This document shows positions 1 to 7,177 of a stretch of DNA of 12,038 bases, one piece after another. The notes below the pieces were generated by a model. The model did not search any database and had not been told where the DNA came from. It saw only the letters and a program-made list of their open reading frames with translations. The translations under genes were made by a program, and so were the position numbers. How positions within the stretch are numbered: the first letter of the stretch is position 1; each line of letters opens with the position of its first letter. Location: contig JAFAJU010000447.1 in NCBI GenBank assembly GCA_019236035.1, positions 1 through 12,038 of the forward strand. The letters are read 5' to 3'. This DNA comes from Verrucomicrobiota bacterium (lineage in GTDB: Bacteria; Verrucomicrobiota; Verrucomicrobiia; Chthoniobacterales; JAFAMB01).

Positions 1-512
1 TTAACGGCGTCGAGCAAAATACTGGCGCGCTCGGTCATGGGCTGGCCGTGGCGGTGGGGATTGCGCTCGCCGGCAAAATGAATCGTAAGGATTATCGGGT
101 CTTTACTTTACTCGGAGACGGCGAGTTGGCTGAGGGCTCAAACTGGGAGGCTGCGATGACGGCGTCCCACTACCGTTTGGATAACCTGATCGCTATCGTT
201 GACCGTAACGGGCTGCAAATCACCGGTTCGACCGAAGACATCTGCCAACTGGCACCGCTCGATCAGAAGTTTGCAGCCTTTGGCTTCTCCGTACGGCGCT
301 GCGACGGCAACAACGTGGATGATTTGGTCCGCACACTGGAAGCTGTGCCCTTCAACCCAGGCCGGCCCAGCCTGGTACTGGCTAGAACCCGCAAAGGTAA
401 AGGGGTCAGCTTTATGGAGAACGTGGCCAAGTGGCACCACGGAGTGCCGAACGATGACGAGTTTAACCGGGCAATGGCCGAACTGGAGGCGGCGGAAGCC
501 GCGATTGCGTAA
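1..512 (+). CDS. Transketolase, N-terminal (TPP-binding) subunit, 5'-truncated
   Basis: This is the cytosolic N-terminal half of a split transketolase, which moves a two-carbon ketol unit between sugar phosphates using thiamine diphosphate and a divalent metal. The reading frame is already open at base 3 and continues out of the window, so the true start is missing. The first visible residues (NGVEQNTGALGHG) match the substrate/TPP loop of the family, and the GTG at 48 is therefore not a real start. The TPP/metal motif GDGEL is encoded from base 114 and is followed about 27 residues later by DRNG, as expected for GDG-x(n)-N. The C-terminal part (KGKGVSFMEN, WHHGVPNDDE) is also typical of these subunits. 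The stop codon overlaps the start of the C-terminal subunit by one base (TAATG), implying translational coupling and an obligate heteromeric enzyme. The family call is secure; the preferred sugar phosphate is unknown. Confidence 0.93.
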   Translation, partial: NGVEQNTGALGHGLAVAVGIALAGKMNRKDYRVFTLLGDGELAEGSNWEAAMTASHYRLDNLIAIVDRNGLQITGSTEDICQLAPLDQKFAAFGFSVRRCDGNNVDDLVRTLEAVPFNPGRPSLVLARTRKGKGVSFMENVAKWHHGVPNDDEFNRAMAELEAAEAAIA

Positions 513-1453
513 TGGAACAAGCATTGGCAAATCTAGAGGTCTTCGCGGCGACGCTGCTAGAGCTCGCGCGCGAGGATTCGGATGTTCTCGTAGTGACCAG
601 CGATTCGCGGGGCTCGGCCAAGCTGGCTCCCTTCGCCAAGGCCGCAGCGGGGCAAATCGTGGAAGTCGGTATCGCGGAGCAAAATCTGGTCGGAGTGGCG
701 GCGGGCTTGACTGCGGCCGGGAAAAAGGTTTTCGCGGTCTCCCCAGCATGCTTCCTCACGGCGCGTTCCCTCGAGCAAATCAAGAATGACGTCTGCTATT
801 CGGACCGGCCAGTCAAGCTCGTTGGCATCAGCGCCGGGGTTAGTTACGGAGCCCTCGGCACGACCCACCACTCGTTACACGACTACGCAGTGCTGCGGGC
901 CATTCACAACATCACCATCGTGGCGCCGGCGGACAACTTCGAAGCCCGGGCAGCGGTGCGGGCAGCTGCTAATTTGGCAGAGCCGGTTTACCTGCGTTTT
1001 GGTAAGAAATCGATGCCGCACTTGCCGCGGGTGAAGCCGGGCTTTGAGCTGGGCAAAGCCTCGTTGATCCGTGAAGGCAAAGACTTGAGTTTCCTGGCTT
1101 GCGGCGAGGCGGTAGCGCCCGCCTTTGCCGCAGCTGAATTGTTAGCCAAAGAAAGCATCGAGTGCCGGGTCGTGAGCTTACACACCGTCAAACCGCTGGA
1201 CCGGGAGGCGGTGCGCAAAGCCGCCACCGAAACGCGTGGGGTGATCACGGTGGAAGAACACAGCGTGAACGGCGGCCTGGGCGAAGCCTGTGCCGCGTTA
1301 CTCCTCCAGGAAGGCATCCACGCACGCTTCAGAATCGTGGGTTTCCCGGACGAGCACACCGTGACAGGAAGTCAGGAGGAAATCTTTCGACACTACGGGA
1401 TCGATGGCCCAGGGCTCGCCGCGACCGCTCGTAGCCTTTTGGTTAGAGCATAG
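512..1453 (+). CDS. Transketolase, C-terminal (pyrimidine-binding/C-domain) subunit
   Basis: This 313-residue protein is the partner of the preceding subunit. It supplies the Pyr domain, whose glutamate activates the TPP aminopyrimidine, followed by the transketolase C-terminal domain (from about residue 190, after the linker YLRFGKK). The motif VGIAEQN places the catalytic glutamate at residue 56. Further family blocks are AAGLTAAGKKVFA, HHSLHDYAVLR (119-129) and IVAPAD. Two blocks differ from housekeeping split transketolases as I remember them: SPACFL at 77-82 replaces the usual TFAVF-like block, and H-H-S-L-H-D at 119-124 replaces T-H-Q-x-x-E-D. I associate such variants with catabolic transketolases, for example those of branched-sugar or sulfosugar pathways; this is memory-based and unproven. 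There is no independent ribosome binding site; the one-base overlap suggests coupling. About 136 bases separate it from the next gene, so it could belong to a different transcript. Confidence 0.93.
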   Translation: MEQALANLEVFAATLLELAREDSDVLVVTSDSRGSAKLAPFAKAAAGQIVEVGIAEQNLVGVAAGLTAAGKKVFAVSPACFLTARSLEQIKNDVCYSDRPVKLVGISAGVSYGALGTTHHSLHDYAVLRAIHNITIVAPADNFEARAAVRAAANLAEPVYLRFGKKSMPHLPRVKPGFELGKASLIREGKDLSFLACGEAVAPAFAAAELLAKESIECRVVSLHTVKPLDREAVRKAATETRGVITVEEHSVNGGLGEACAALLLQEGIHARFRIVGFPDEHTVTGSQEEIFRHYGIDGPGLAATARSLLVRA

Positions 1454-1589
1454 AGCAAGGCATACGTTATGCTCCCCAATATTCCAATCCAAACCTAACT
1501 AACTAAACTAACGGACAAACTAACGAGGTATAAGCCTCACATTACTAACCATCAAACCACGAATGGATAATGCGATTATCTGCACAATC
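1454..1589 (+). promoter_or_regulatory. Intergenic leader of the sugar importer with CTAAC-rich tract
   Basis: This 136-base gap lies between the transketolase genes and the CUT1 binding protein. It is C/A/T-rich and G-poor on the + strand. Bases 1491-1512 are a run of CTAAC/AACTAAAC-type short repeats, and AACTAAC recurs just after. A small inverted repeat, GAGG-TATAAG-CCTC, lies near 1525-1538 and contains a TATAAG that could be a -10 element, but I see no convincing -35. No Shine-Dalgarno sequence precedes either candidate start (1563 or 1590). It probably holds the promoter for the importer, but no site can be assigned firmly. Confidence 0.35.
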
Positions 1590-2876
1590 ATGAAACTTCC
1601 CTATCTTCGTTTCCTCCCGGCAGCAACTTTTGCAAGTATCGTCTGCTTCGCCTCTACCGGCATGGCCCAGAATACAGGAAAGCCTCCGGTTCCTTCAGGT
1701 AACGTGACGTTCTCGCTGTGGACCATTGCCGGGCAGCCGTTTCAGGTAATGATTGATGATTTCCAGAAGACTTACCCGAATCTCAAGGTCAAGTGGACTA
1801 AGTATAGCACCGACGAAATGAAACAAGCCGTCCGTGTTGCGTCGGCGGCGGGCAAGATGTCAGACACCTGGTTTAACTGGGGGGGCAGCCTGGCCTCTCC
1901 GTATGAAGAGGGAGGGCACGCGCTCGAACTTACCCCTCAGATGATGGCTCAATACGGGGTTGACAAGAACATTGTTCCAAGTGCGCTCGAGCTCGCCCGC
2001 CATAACGGCAAGCTGTACGGCGTACCCATTTGGGTGCGTCCAATGACCATTTTTTATAAGAAGAGTATCTTCGACAAATACGGTTTGACTGCGCCCAAGA
2101 CCTTCGACGAACTGGAGAAAGTTTGCGAAGCGCTTAAATCCAAAGGAATCATTCCCGTTGCTTGCGGGGGAAAGTTCAGCTGGATGACGATGCGAACCAC
2201 CGATTTCTTCGTTGAACACTTCGCCGGGCCGGCCATGCACGACAAGCTTTTTTCCCTTGAGGCATCGTACAACTCACCTGAGGTCATCAAAGCATTCGCA
2301 AAGTTGAAGGAATGGGTAACCAAAGGCTACTTCAATGAGGGTTTCATCTCGCTTGATCCTGCCCAGGCACTCCCATTACTCCAGCAAGACAAGGCGGCTA
2401 TGATCTTCCAAGGACCTTGGATTGAAGACCAAAACATCATCGCATCGCATGAAGACCCTAGTAATTACGTCCCAATCATCGCGCCCGCCGATCAGCAGCC
2501 GGTGAGGGTTTCCGGTTTTCAGGAGCAATTGCAGTTCTGGACGAAGGCTAAACCCGACGAGCAAGAAGCTGCGCTCCTGTTTGCCTCATTTATAACAACA
2601 CCGGAGGTAGCAAAGCGACACATAGCGGAGTTTGGTTCGCCCAGCTCGGTTGTCGGCGTTCTGCCGACTGAAAACCGCCCAATCGCATCGCAAATGGCTA
2701 AATGGCTTCAAGGCGAAGTCGGGCTCTACCTGCCAACCGACCAAGCGCTGCCACAGGAGCTCGTGAACGCCTTTTTCCAGGCGCAGGATTCGCTCGTGCT
2801 CGGCACTCTCACACCAGAGGCCGCATGCGCCGCGATCCAAAAAGCGGTTGATGAGTACAAGGCCGAGCACAAATGA
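1590..2876 (+). CDS. CUT1-family sugar ABC transporter, periplasmic substrate-binding protein
   Basis: This is an extracytoplasmic solute-binding protein of the MalE/UgpB (SBP family 1) type that delivers a sugar or oligosaccharide to the two permeases encoded downstream. I start it at the ATG at 1590, because that gives a clean Sec signal peptide: basic start MKLPYLR, hydrophobic core at about 8-21, and a likely cleavage after GMA at residue 26. An in-frame ATG at 1563 would add nine poorly fitting residues. The length of 428 residues is normal. Family blocks seen are VTFSLWTIAGQPFQ near the mature N-terminus, PIWVRPMTIFYKKSIFDKYGL in the middle (the usual YNK/YYNKDLF region), and LFASFITTPEVAKRH near the C-terminus. 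A cysteine follows the signal core (C19), but no lipobox is present, so the protein should be soluble in the periplasm. The ligand cannot be predicted from the sequence alone. Confidence 0.93.
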   Translation: MKLPYLRFLPAATFASIVCFASTGMAQNTGKPPVPSGNVTFSLWTIAGQPFQVMIDDFQKTYPNLKVKWTKYSTDEMKQAVRVASAAGKMSDTWFNWGGSLASPYEEGGHALELTPQMMAQYGVDKNIVPSALELARHNGKLYGVPIWVRPMTIFYKKSIFDKYGLTAPKTFDELEKVCEALKSKGIIPVACGGKFSWMTMRTTDFFVEHFAGPAMHDKLFSLEASYNSPEVIKAFAKLKEWVTKGYFNEGFISLDPAQALPLLQQDKAAMIFQGPWIEDQNIIASHEDPSNYVPIIAPADQQPVRVSGFQEQLQFWTKAKPDEQEAALLFASFITTPEVAKRHIAEFGSPSSVVGVLPTENRPIASQMAKWLQGEVGLYLPTDQALPQELVNAFFQAQDSLVLGTLTPEAACAAIQKAVDEYKAEHK

Positions 2877-2890
2877 GAGCTTGTGAGCAA

Positions 2891-2953
2891 GCGGGCTCCC
2901 GCTCTGGAGGCCGTCCGCACCCGGACGGTCTTAGGCAGGCGGGTTTGCCCGTC
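2891..2953 (+). promoter_or_regulatory. Three tandem stem-loops between binding-protein and permease genes
   Basis: Three inverted repeats lie in the 119-base gap between the binding-protein and first permease genes. The first is GCGG(G)..(C)CCGC at 2891-2902. The second is CCGTCCG-CACC-CGGACGG at 2911-2928, extended to 2909-2930 by one G-T and one G-C pair. The third is GGCGGG-TTTG-CCCGTC at 2938-2953 with one G-T pair. None is followed by a T run, so they do not look like classical intrinsic terminators. Their place matches the malE-malF intergenic palindromes of enterics, which stabilise the upstream mRNA and give more binding protein than permease. The same role here is an inference. Confidence 0.6.
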
Positions 2954-2995
2954 GTCTTTCGGTCCCGCTTAGCTTAACTTTCAAGCACCCTGAAA

Positions 2996-3937
2996 ATGAC
3001 GGCCTTACAGCAATTGGCGAAACCTAAGCCACTTCGCCCGCGACCTCCGACGCCTCAGAGAGTAAGAGACGACTACCTGCGATTCCTTCCATGGGTGTTT
3101 CTCACTCCTGCTCTTGCTATCTACAGCGTGGTGGTCGTCTACCCAATGGTCTACTCGTCGTATCTGAGTCTCTTTCGTTGGGACGGGATCTCGCCTACTA
3201 AGGTTTTCGTCGGACTTCAGAACTACGTTACCTTATTCACCCAGAATGAGGTGTTTTGGATTGCCCTCAGAAACAACGCCGTCTGGCTAGTCGCAGCCTT
3301 GCTTTTACCAACCAGTATCGGCCTCGGGCTCGCCCTCCTCTTGAATTCCAAGTTCCGTGGGAGTCACGTCTTCCGCAGCATCTTTTACTTTCCCGCAGTC
3401 TTATCCTTGGCAGTGGTCGGGTTGATTTGGACTTGGATCTATCATCCGGACCTCGGACTGCTGAATCAGGCGCTTACCGCTTCGGGCTTAAAGGGGTTCA
3501 CGCGTAATTGGTTATCCGATCCGCAAATTGCCCTTTACCCCGTCATAATCGCCGCTACGTGGAGCGCCGTAGGTCTCCCCATGCTTCTTTATTTAGCGGG
3601 CCTGCAAACCATCCCGGAGGAGCTCCATGAAGCGGCAAAGATTGATGGCGCCGGTCCAATTCGCCGATTCGTGCACGTTACTTTTCCTTTGCTGCGCGAA
3701 ACCACGCTAATTGTGCTGGCGATCACGGCCATCAACGCGCTCAAAGCCTACGACATTGTTTACGCGATGACGAACGGTGGACCAGCTAACAAGACTCAGC
3801 TGCTCAGCACCTGGATGTATTTCTTGACTTACAATTATAACCAGGTGGGCCTGGGTACGGCCATTGCCGTCGTTCTCTTTTCACTGACACTGATTTTCGC
3901 CATTCCGTACATCCGCTTCATGACACGAAAAACATGA
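2996..3937 (+). CDS. CUT1-family sugar ABC transporter permease, MalF/UgpA-like
   Basis: This is an inner-membrane subunit of the CUT1 importer (BPD_transp_1 fold), 313 residues. It opens with a proline- and arginine-rich cytosolic tail (about residues 1-27). A first membrane helix follows at about 30-55 (FLPWVFLTPALAIYSVVVVYP), and five more hydrophobic segments follow. The EAA loop that docks on the ATPase is clear: EAA at 212-214 within HEAAKIDGAG, ending in FPLL. Ending helices include a region with AYDIVYAMTNGGP, a very typical MalF/UgpA signature preceding the last periplasmic loop. The ATG at 2996 has no Shine-Dalgarno sequence. Its 3' end overlaps the next permease by four bases (ATGA), showing coupled synthesis of the heterodimeric channel. 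The stem-loops upstream separate it from the binding-protein gene. Confidence 0.94.
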   Translation: MTALQQLAKPKPLRPRPPTPQRVRDDYLRFLPWVFLTPALAIYSVVVVYPMVYSSYLSLFRWDGISPTKVFVGLQNYVTLFTQNEVFWIALRNNAVWLVAALLLPTSIGLGLALLLNSKFRGSHVFRSIFYFPAVLSLAVVGLIWTWIYHPDLGLLNQALTASGLKGFTRNWLSDPQIALYPVIIAATWSAVGLPMLLYLAGLQTIPEELHEAAKIDGAGPIRRFVHVTFPLLRETTLIVLAITAINALKAYDIVYAMTNGGPANKTQLLSTWMYFLTYNYNQVGLGTAIAVVLFSLTLIFAIPYIRFMTRKT

Positions 3938-4782
3938 ATGAGACAATCGCAAAAAAAGGGATTCTGCCGCACCAATCGAAGGTTGCCTTGTTTTATTTCG
4001 CGCTGGTTTTGGCGGCATTGATTTGGTTCACTCCGGTTATCACGCTCGTTCTTACCGCGCTGAAAGATGCGGGTGATTTTGCCCGCAACGGCGCCTTTTC
4101 GCTGCCCAAGTGGATCCGGTGGGAGAATTTTAGTGAAGCCTGGGAAACTGGCGTGAAAAACTATTTCTGGAACAGCGTCATTGTGACCAGCGTCAAAGTT
4201 CCGATAGGGATCGTTATCGAATCACTGGCGGCGTTTGCACTGACCCACATGCATTTCAAGTGGGCGGACCGGGTCTTTACCTACATCCTCATTGGTTTGA
4301 TTGTACCGATTCAGATGACGCTCGTGCCCCTGACGTTGCTGATGAACGTCCTGAACCTGATCGATACATTACCAGGCTTGACGTTCCTCTACATTGGTTT
4401 TGGAGTCCCGTTCGGCGTATTAGTGATGAGGGGATTTTTTCGCACGATACCGACCGCTATCATCGAAGCGGCTCGCATTGACGGCGCCTCCTATCTTCGC
4501 ATTTTCTTTCGTATCGCACTACCACTGGCTCTGCCAGCGGTGGTTTCGCTCTGCATCCTGGACGGGGTTGCAACCTGGAATGAGTTTATTCTCGCTCAGA
4601 TTTTTTTACGCTCCGATGAGTTGCGGACGTTGCCGCTTGGGCTTGTGCAGTTCAGCACCCAATTTTCGACCCAGTACGACCAGCTTGCTGCCGCTGTGCT
4701 GATTTCCGTTGTCCCGATAGTTCTCGTTTTCCTGTTCTTTCAACGCTATTTCGTCAGTGGCATGGCGGGATCGGTTAAGTAA
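3934..4782 (+). CDS. CUT1-family sugar ABC transporter permease, MalG/UgpE-like
   Basis: This is the second channel subunit of the CUT1 importer, 282 residues with about six transmembrane helices. The first helix (around residues 15-38) is followed by a periplasmic segment (FSLPKWIRWENFSEAWE) that is characteristic of MalG/UgpE proteins. The ATPase-docking EAA loop is at 178-180 (IIEAARIDGASYLRIFF, then a conserved LPLALPA). The region NEFILAQIFL-x-LRTLPLGL and the C-terminal end FFQRYFVSGMAGSVK are near-diagnostic for the family. It overlaps the preceding permease by four bases. No CUT1 ATPase (MalK/MsmX/UgpC type) follows, so the pair probably borrows an ATPase encoded elsewhere; this is an inference from absence in the window. 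Confidence 0.94.
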   Translation: MNETIAKKGILPHQSKVALFYFALVLAALIWFTPVITLVLTALKDAGDFARNGAFSLPKWIRWENFSEAWETGVKNYFWNSVIVTSVKVPIGIVIESLAAFALTHMHFKWADRVFTYILIGLIVPIQMTLVPLTLLMNVLNLIDTLPGLTFLYIGFGVPFGVLVMRGFFRTIPTAIIEAARIDGASYLRIFFRIALPLALPAVVSLCILDGVATWNEFILAQIFLRSDELRTLPLGLVQFSTQFSTQYDQLAAAVLISVVPIVLVFLFFQRYFVSGMAGSVK

Positions 4783-4784
4783 CA

Positions 4785-4793
4785 AGAAGGGAG
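4785..4793 (+). promoter_or_regulatory. Shine-Dalgarno site of the nucleoside-hydrolase-like gene
   Basis: The purine-rich AGAAGGGAG lies eight bases before the ATG at 4802. It is the only gene start in the window with a well-placed, recognisable Shine-Dalgarno sequence. It decides the start at 4802 over the GTG at 4757, which lies inside the upstream permease gene. Confidence 0.6.
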
Positions 4794-4801
4794 CAAAAAC
4801 G

Positions 4802-5698
4802 ATGCAGCCATTATTCATTCCTGAGCCCGCCAAAAAAGTCCGAGTCATCCTCAACACCGACGCCAAGAACGAGGCCGACGATCAATACGCGATCGTTCAC
4901 ACGCTTTTGACACCGGTCTTTGACCTTCACGGCATCATCCCCGCTCATTTCGGTGATCGTAGGGGAGGGGGCAGCCTTCAAGCCAGCCACGAAGAAGTTC
5001 TGAAGCTGCTCGAGTTGATGGACCTTAAGGGCCGCATTCCGGTTCACGCAGGAGCTGACAAAGCACTCCCGGACGAGAAGACCCCAGTTCCCTCCGAGGG
5101 CTCGGCCTTAATCATTAGAGAGGCTCTGAAGGACGATGCTCGCCCGCTCCACATCGCTTTTCTCGGTCCGTTGACGGACATGGCTTCAGCCCTGCTGGAA
5201 GCGCCGGCCATAGCCGAGCGTAACGTGCGCGTTGTCTGGATCGGCGGGGAGGATTGGCCTGTGGGCGGGTGGGAGTTCAACCTTTGGAACGACGTGCATG
5301 CCGCTAACGTAGTGTTCCGTTCCAAGGTGGAGTTATGGCAGATCCCCAGCACAATCTACAAAAGGATGGCGGTGAGTTATGCCGAACTGGAGGAAAAAGT
5401 TTATGATAAGGGTCCTCTGGGCAAGTATTTGGTCGAACAGCTTGTGGAATGGAACCAACGATACCATGTTCATGGTCCGATCGAACACCGATCGCTCGGC
5501 GATTCGCCGGCTGTCGGCGTAATGATGTACCCGGAATGCGGATGGTTTGAGTGGCGCCCTGCGCCGGAATTCAACGCCGAAATGAACTACGTGCACAGTG
5601 GCCGCAATCGCCCAATCCGCGTTTACCACGCTATTGACCAGCGGTTCATACTGGAGGATTTCTTCGCGAAACTGGCAAGGTTCACTCGACGATCGTAA
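4802..5698 (+). CDS. Nucleoside-hydrolase-superfamily protein with altered active site
   Basis: This 298-residue protein has the IUNH (inosine-uridine nucleoside N-ribohydrolase) fold; such enzymes bind Ca2+ and hydrolyse N-glycosidic bonds, usually in the cytosol. There is no signal peptide. The N-terminal metal loop is NTDAKNEADD (18-27): D20, D26 and D27 stand where IUNH enzymes have D-x3-D-D, but with two extra residues between. Other family blocks are GPLTD (122-126), IGG (147-149), and E158-F159-N160 followed by ND (163-164), equivalent to the ribose-contacting EFN-x-x-x-D block. Near the C-terminus G-D-S-P (233-236) keeps the fourth metal aspartate, but the neighbouring catalytic histidine of the H-D-P motif is replaced by glycine. 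I therefore infer a glycosidase-like role on something other than a standard purine nucleoside. It lies 19 bases after the permease genes and 26 bases before the isomerase-like gene, consistent with an operon. Confidence 0.85.
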   Translation: MQPLFIPEPAKKVRVILNTDAKNEADDQYAIVHTLLTPVFDLHGIIPAHFGDRRGGGSLQASHEEVLKLLELMDLKGRIPVHAGADKALPDEKTPVPSEGSALIIREALKDDARPLHIAFLGPLTDMASALLEAPAIAERNVRVVWIGGEDWPVGGWEFNLWNDVHAANVVFRSKVELWQIPSTIYKRMAVSYAELEEKVYDKGPLGKYLVEQLVEWNQRYHVHGPIEHRSLGDSPAVGVMMYPECGWFEWRPAPEFNAEMNYVHSGRNRPIRVYHAIDQRFILEDFFAKLARFTRRS

Positions 5699-5724
5699 AC
5701 CTAACCTAACAAAAGAAGACGGTG

Positions 5725-7167
5725 ATGAACAGCCAGCAAAAGATAGTTCTCGGCGTTATAGTTGGGAATCGGAATTTCTTCCCAGACAGCCTCATCTCGC
5801 AGGGACGGCAGGATATCCTTGATGTTTTAAGCGAACAAAACATCGACGCAGTTATCCTCGACGAACGGGCGACCAAACTTGGTGCGGTTGAGACTTGGGA
5901 GAACGCTCAACAATGCGCGGCGCTTTTTGACGAAAATCGCCATCGAATCGATGGGATTCTGGTCACTCTACCGAATTTCGGCGACGAAAAAGGAATTGCC
6001 GACACCATCCAACTATCTTCCCTGCGCGTCCCGATTCTTGTGCAAGCTTATCCCGACGACCTGGGGAGTTTCGGGTTGGAAAGAAGACGGGATGCTTTTT
6101 GTGGTAAAATCTCGGTCTGCAATAATCTCTATCAGTACGGATTCCCGTTTAGTCAGACGGAACTTCACACGGTCAAACCCAAGACGGATTCCTTCCGAGC
6201 AGATCTAGCGCAATTCGTGGCGATCTGCCGCGTGGTCAAACGACTCAAGAACGCGCGTCTGGGGGCAGTCGGAGCTCGACCAAATGCATTTAACACTACA
6301 CGCTACAGCGAGAAACTGCTCCAGGCATTCGGTATCAGCGTCAGTACGATCGATCTTTCCGAGATATTCGGAAGTGCCCAGAAAATCGGCGACGATGATC
6401 GCCGCGTAAAGGAGCGTTTGGAATTAATCGGCGGTTATGTTGGGACGAGGGGGATCCCGGTTCCGTCGCTACTAAAAATGTCAAAGCTTGGCATAGTGCT
6501 CGATGATTGGATGGGTCGCTATGGGATTGATGCGACTGCTATCCAATGTTGGGATTCACTTCAGCTCAACTACGGGGTCAATGTCTGCACCCTGATGAGC
6601 ATGATGAGTGAAAGCCTGCTTCCGAGCGCCTGTGAAGTGGACATTACGGGTGTGGCGTCAATGTACGCGCTTCAATTAGCGTCTGGTAAACCTAGCGCTC
6701 TGGTCGATTGGAATAACAACTATGGGAACGACCCAAACAAGTGTGTTCTTTTTCACTGTGGGAATTGGGCCAAAAGCTTTTTCTCGGACGTGAAGATGGC
6801 GAACGCCGAGATTCTTGCGACGACACTCGGCACGGAAAATACCTATGGAACGGTGGCAGGTCGTACTCCAGCGGGTCCGTTCAGCTACGCACGTATCACG
6901 ACGGATGATCGCCATGGCGTGATCCGTGCCTACACTGGGGACGGTTACTTTGTTGACGACCCGCTGGATACTTTTGGCAGCCGCGCCGTAGTGGAGGTAC
7001 CCCGTCTCCAAGAGTTGATGAAATATATTTGCAAAAACGGTTTTGAACACCATGCGGCTATGAACGCCTCGCATACGGCGAAGATTTTAAGCGAGGCTTT
7101 TACAACTTATTTTGGTTGGGAGACCTACACGCACGGCGTTAGCAAACAATCAGGTCCTGATGAATGA
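5725..7167 (+). CDS. L-fucose/L-arabinose isomerase-fold sugar isomerase (COG2407-like)
   Basis: This is a predicted cytosolic metal-dependent aldose-ketose isomerase of the FucI/AraA fold, 480 residues (E. coli FucI has 591). I use the ATG at 5725 rather than the adjacent GTG at 5722; AAGAAG at 5713-5718 could serve as a weak ribosome binding site. The segment FNTTRYSEKLLQAFGISVSTI followed by DLSEI is characteristic of the family. Likely metal ligands are E304 (in CEVDITG) and D328 (in VDWNNNYG); their separation of 24 residues equals that of E337 and D361 in E. coli FucI. The third ligand, a histidine, is probably among H442, H443 and H450 (EHHAAMNASH), with H344 (FHCGNW) as another conserved histidine. 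The protein ends with FTTYFGWETYTHG, also typical. The substrate is unknown; fucose itself is unlikely without fuculokinase and aldolase genes nearby. Confidence 0.88.
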   Translation: MNSQQKIVLGVIVGNRNFFPDSLISQGRQDILDVLSEQNIDAVILDERATKLGAVETWENAQQCAALFDENRHRIDGILVTLPNFGDEKGIADTIQLSSLRVPILVQAYPDDLGSFGLERRRDAFCGKISVCNNLYQYGFPFSQTELHTVKPKTDSFRADLAQFVAICRVVKRLKNARLGAVGARPNAFNTTRYSEKLLQAFGISVSTIDLSEIFGSAQKIGDDDRRVKERLELIGGYVGTRGIPVPSLLKMSKLGIVLDDWMGRYGIDATAIQCWDSLQLNYGVNVCTLMSMMSESLLPSACEVDITGVASMYALQLASGKPSALVDWNNNYGNDPNKCVLFHCGNWAKSFFSDVKMANAEILATTLGTENTYGTVAGRTPAGPFSYARITTDDRHGVIRAYTGDGYFVDDPLDTFGSRAVVEVPRLQELMKYICKNGFEHHAAMNASHTAKILSEAFTTYFGWETYTHGVSKQSGPDE

Positions 7168-7177
7168 ACTTCATTAA

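Noticed and set aside
138..749. Long open frame on the minus strand across the transketolase genes
   Set aside because: It lies fully opposite two clear transketolase genes, and its translation is rich in Arg/Pro/Ser with no recognisable family; it is a by-product of GC-rich codons.
1563..1589. Earlier ATG for the CUT1 binding protein
   Set aside because: The nine added residues would precede and spoil an otherwise standard signal peptide starting at 1590.
4757..4801. Earlier GTG start for the nucleoside-hydrolase-like gene
   Set aside because: It overlaps the permease gene and has no ribosome site, whereas the ATG at 4802 has a well-placed Shine-Dalgarno.
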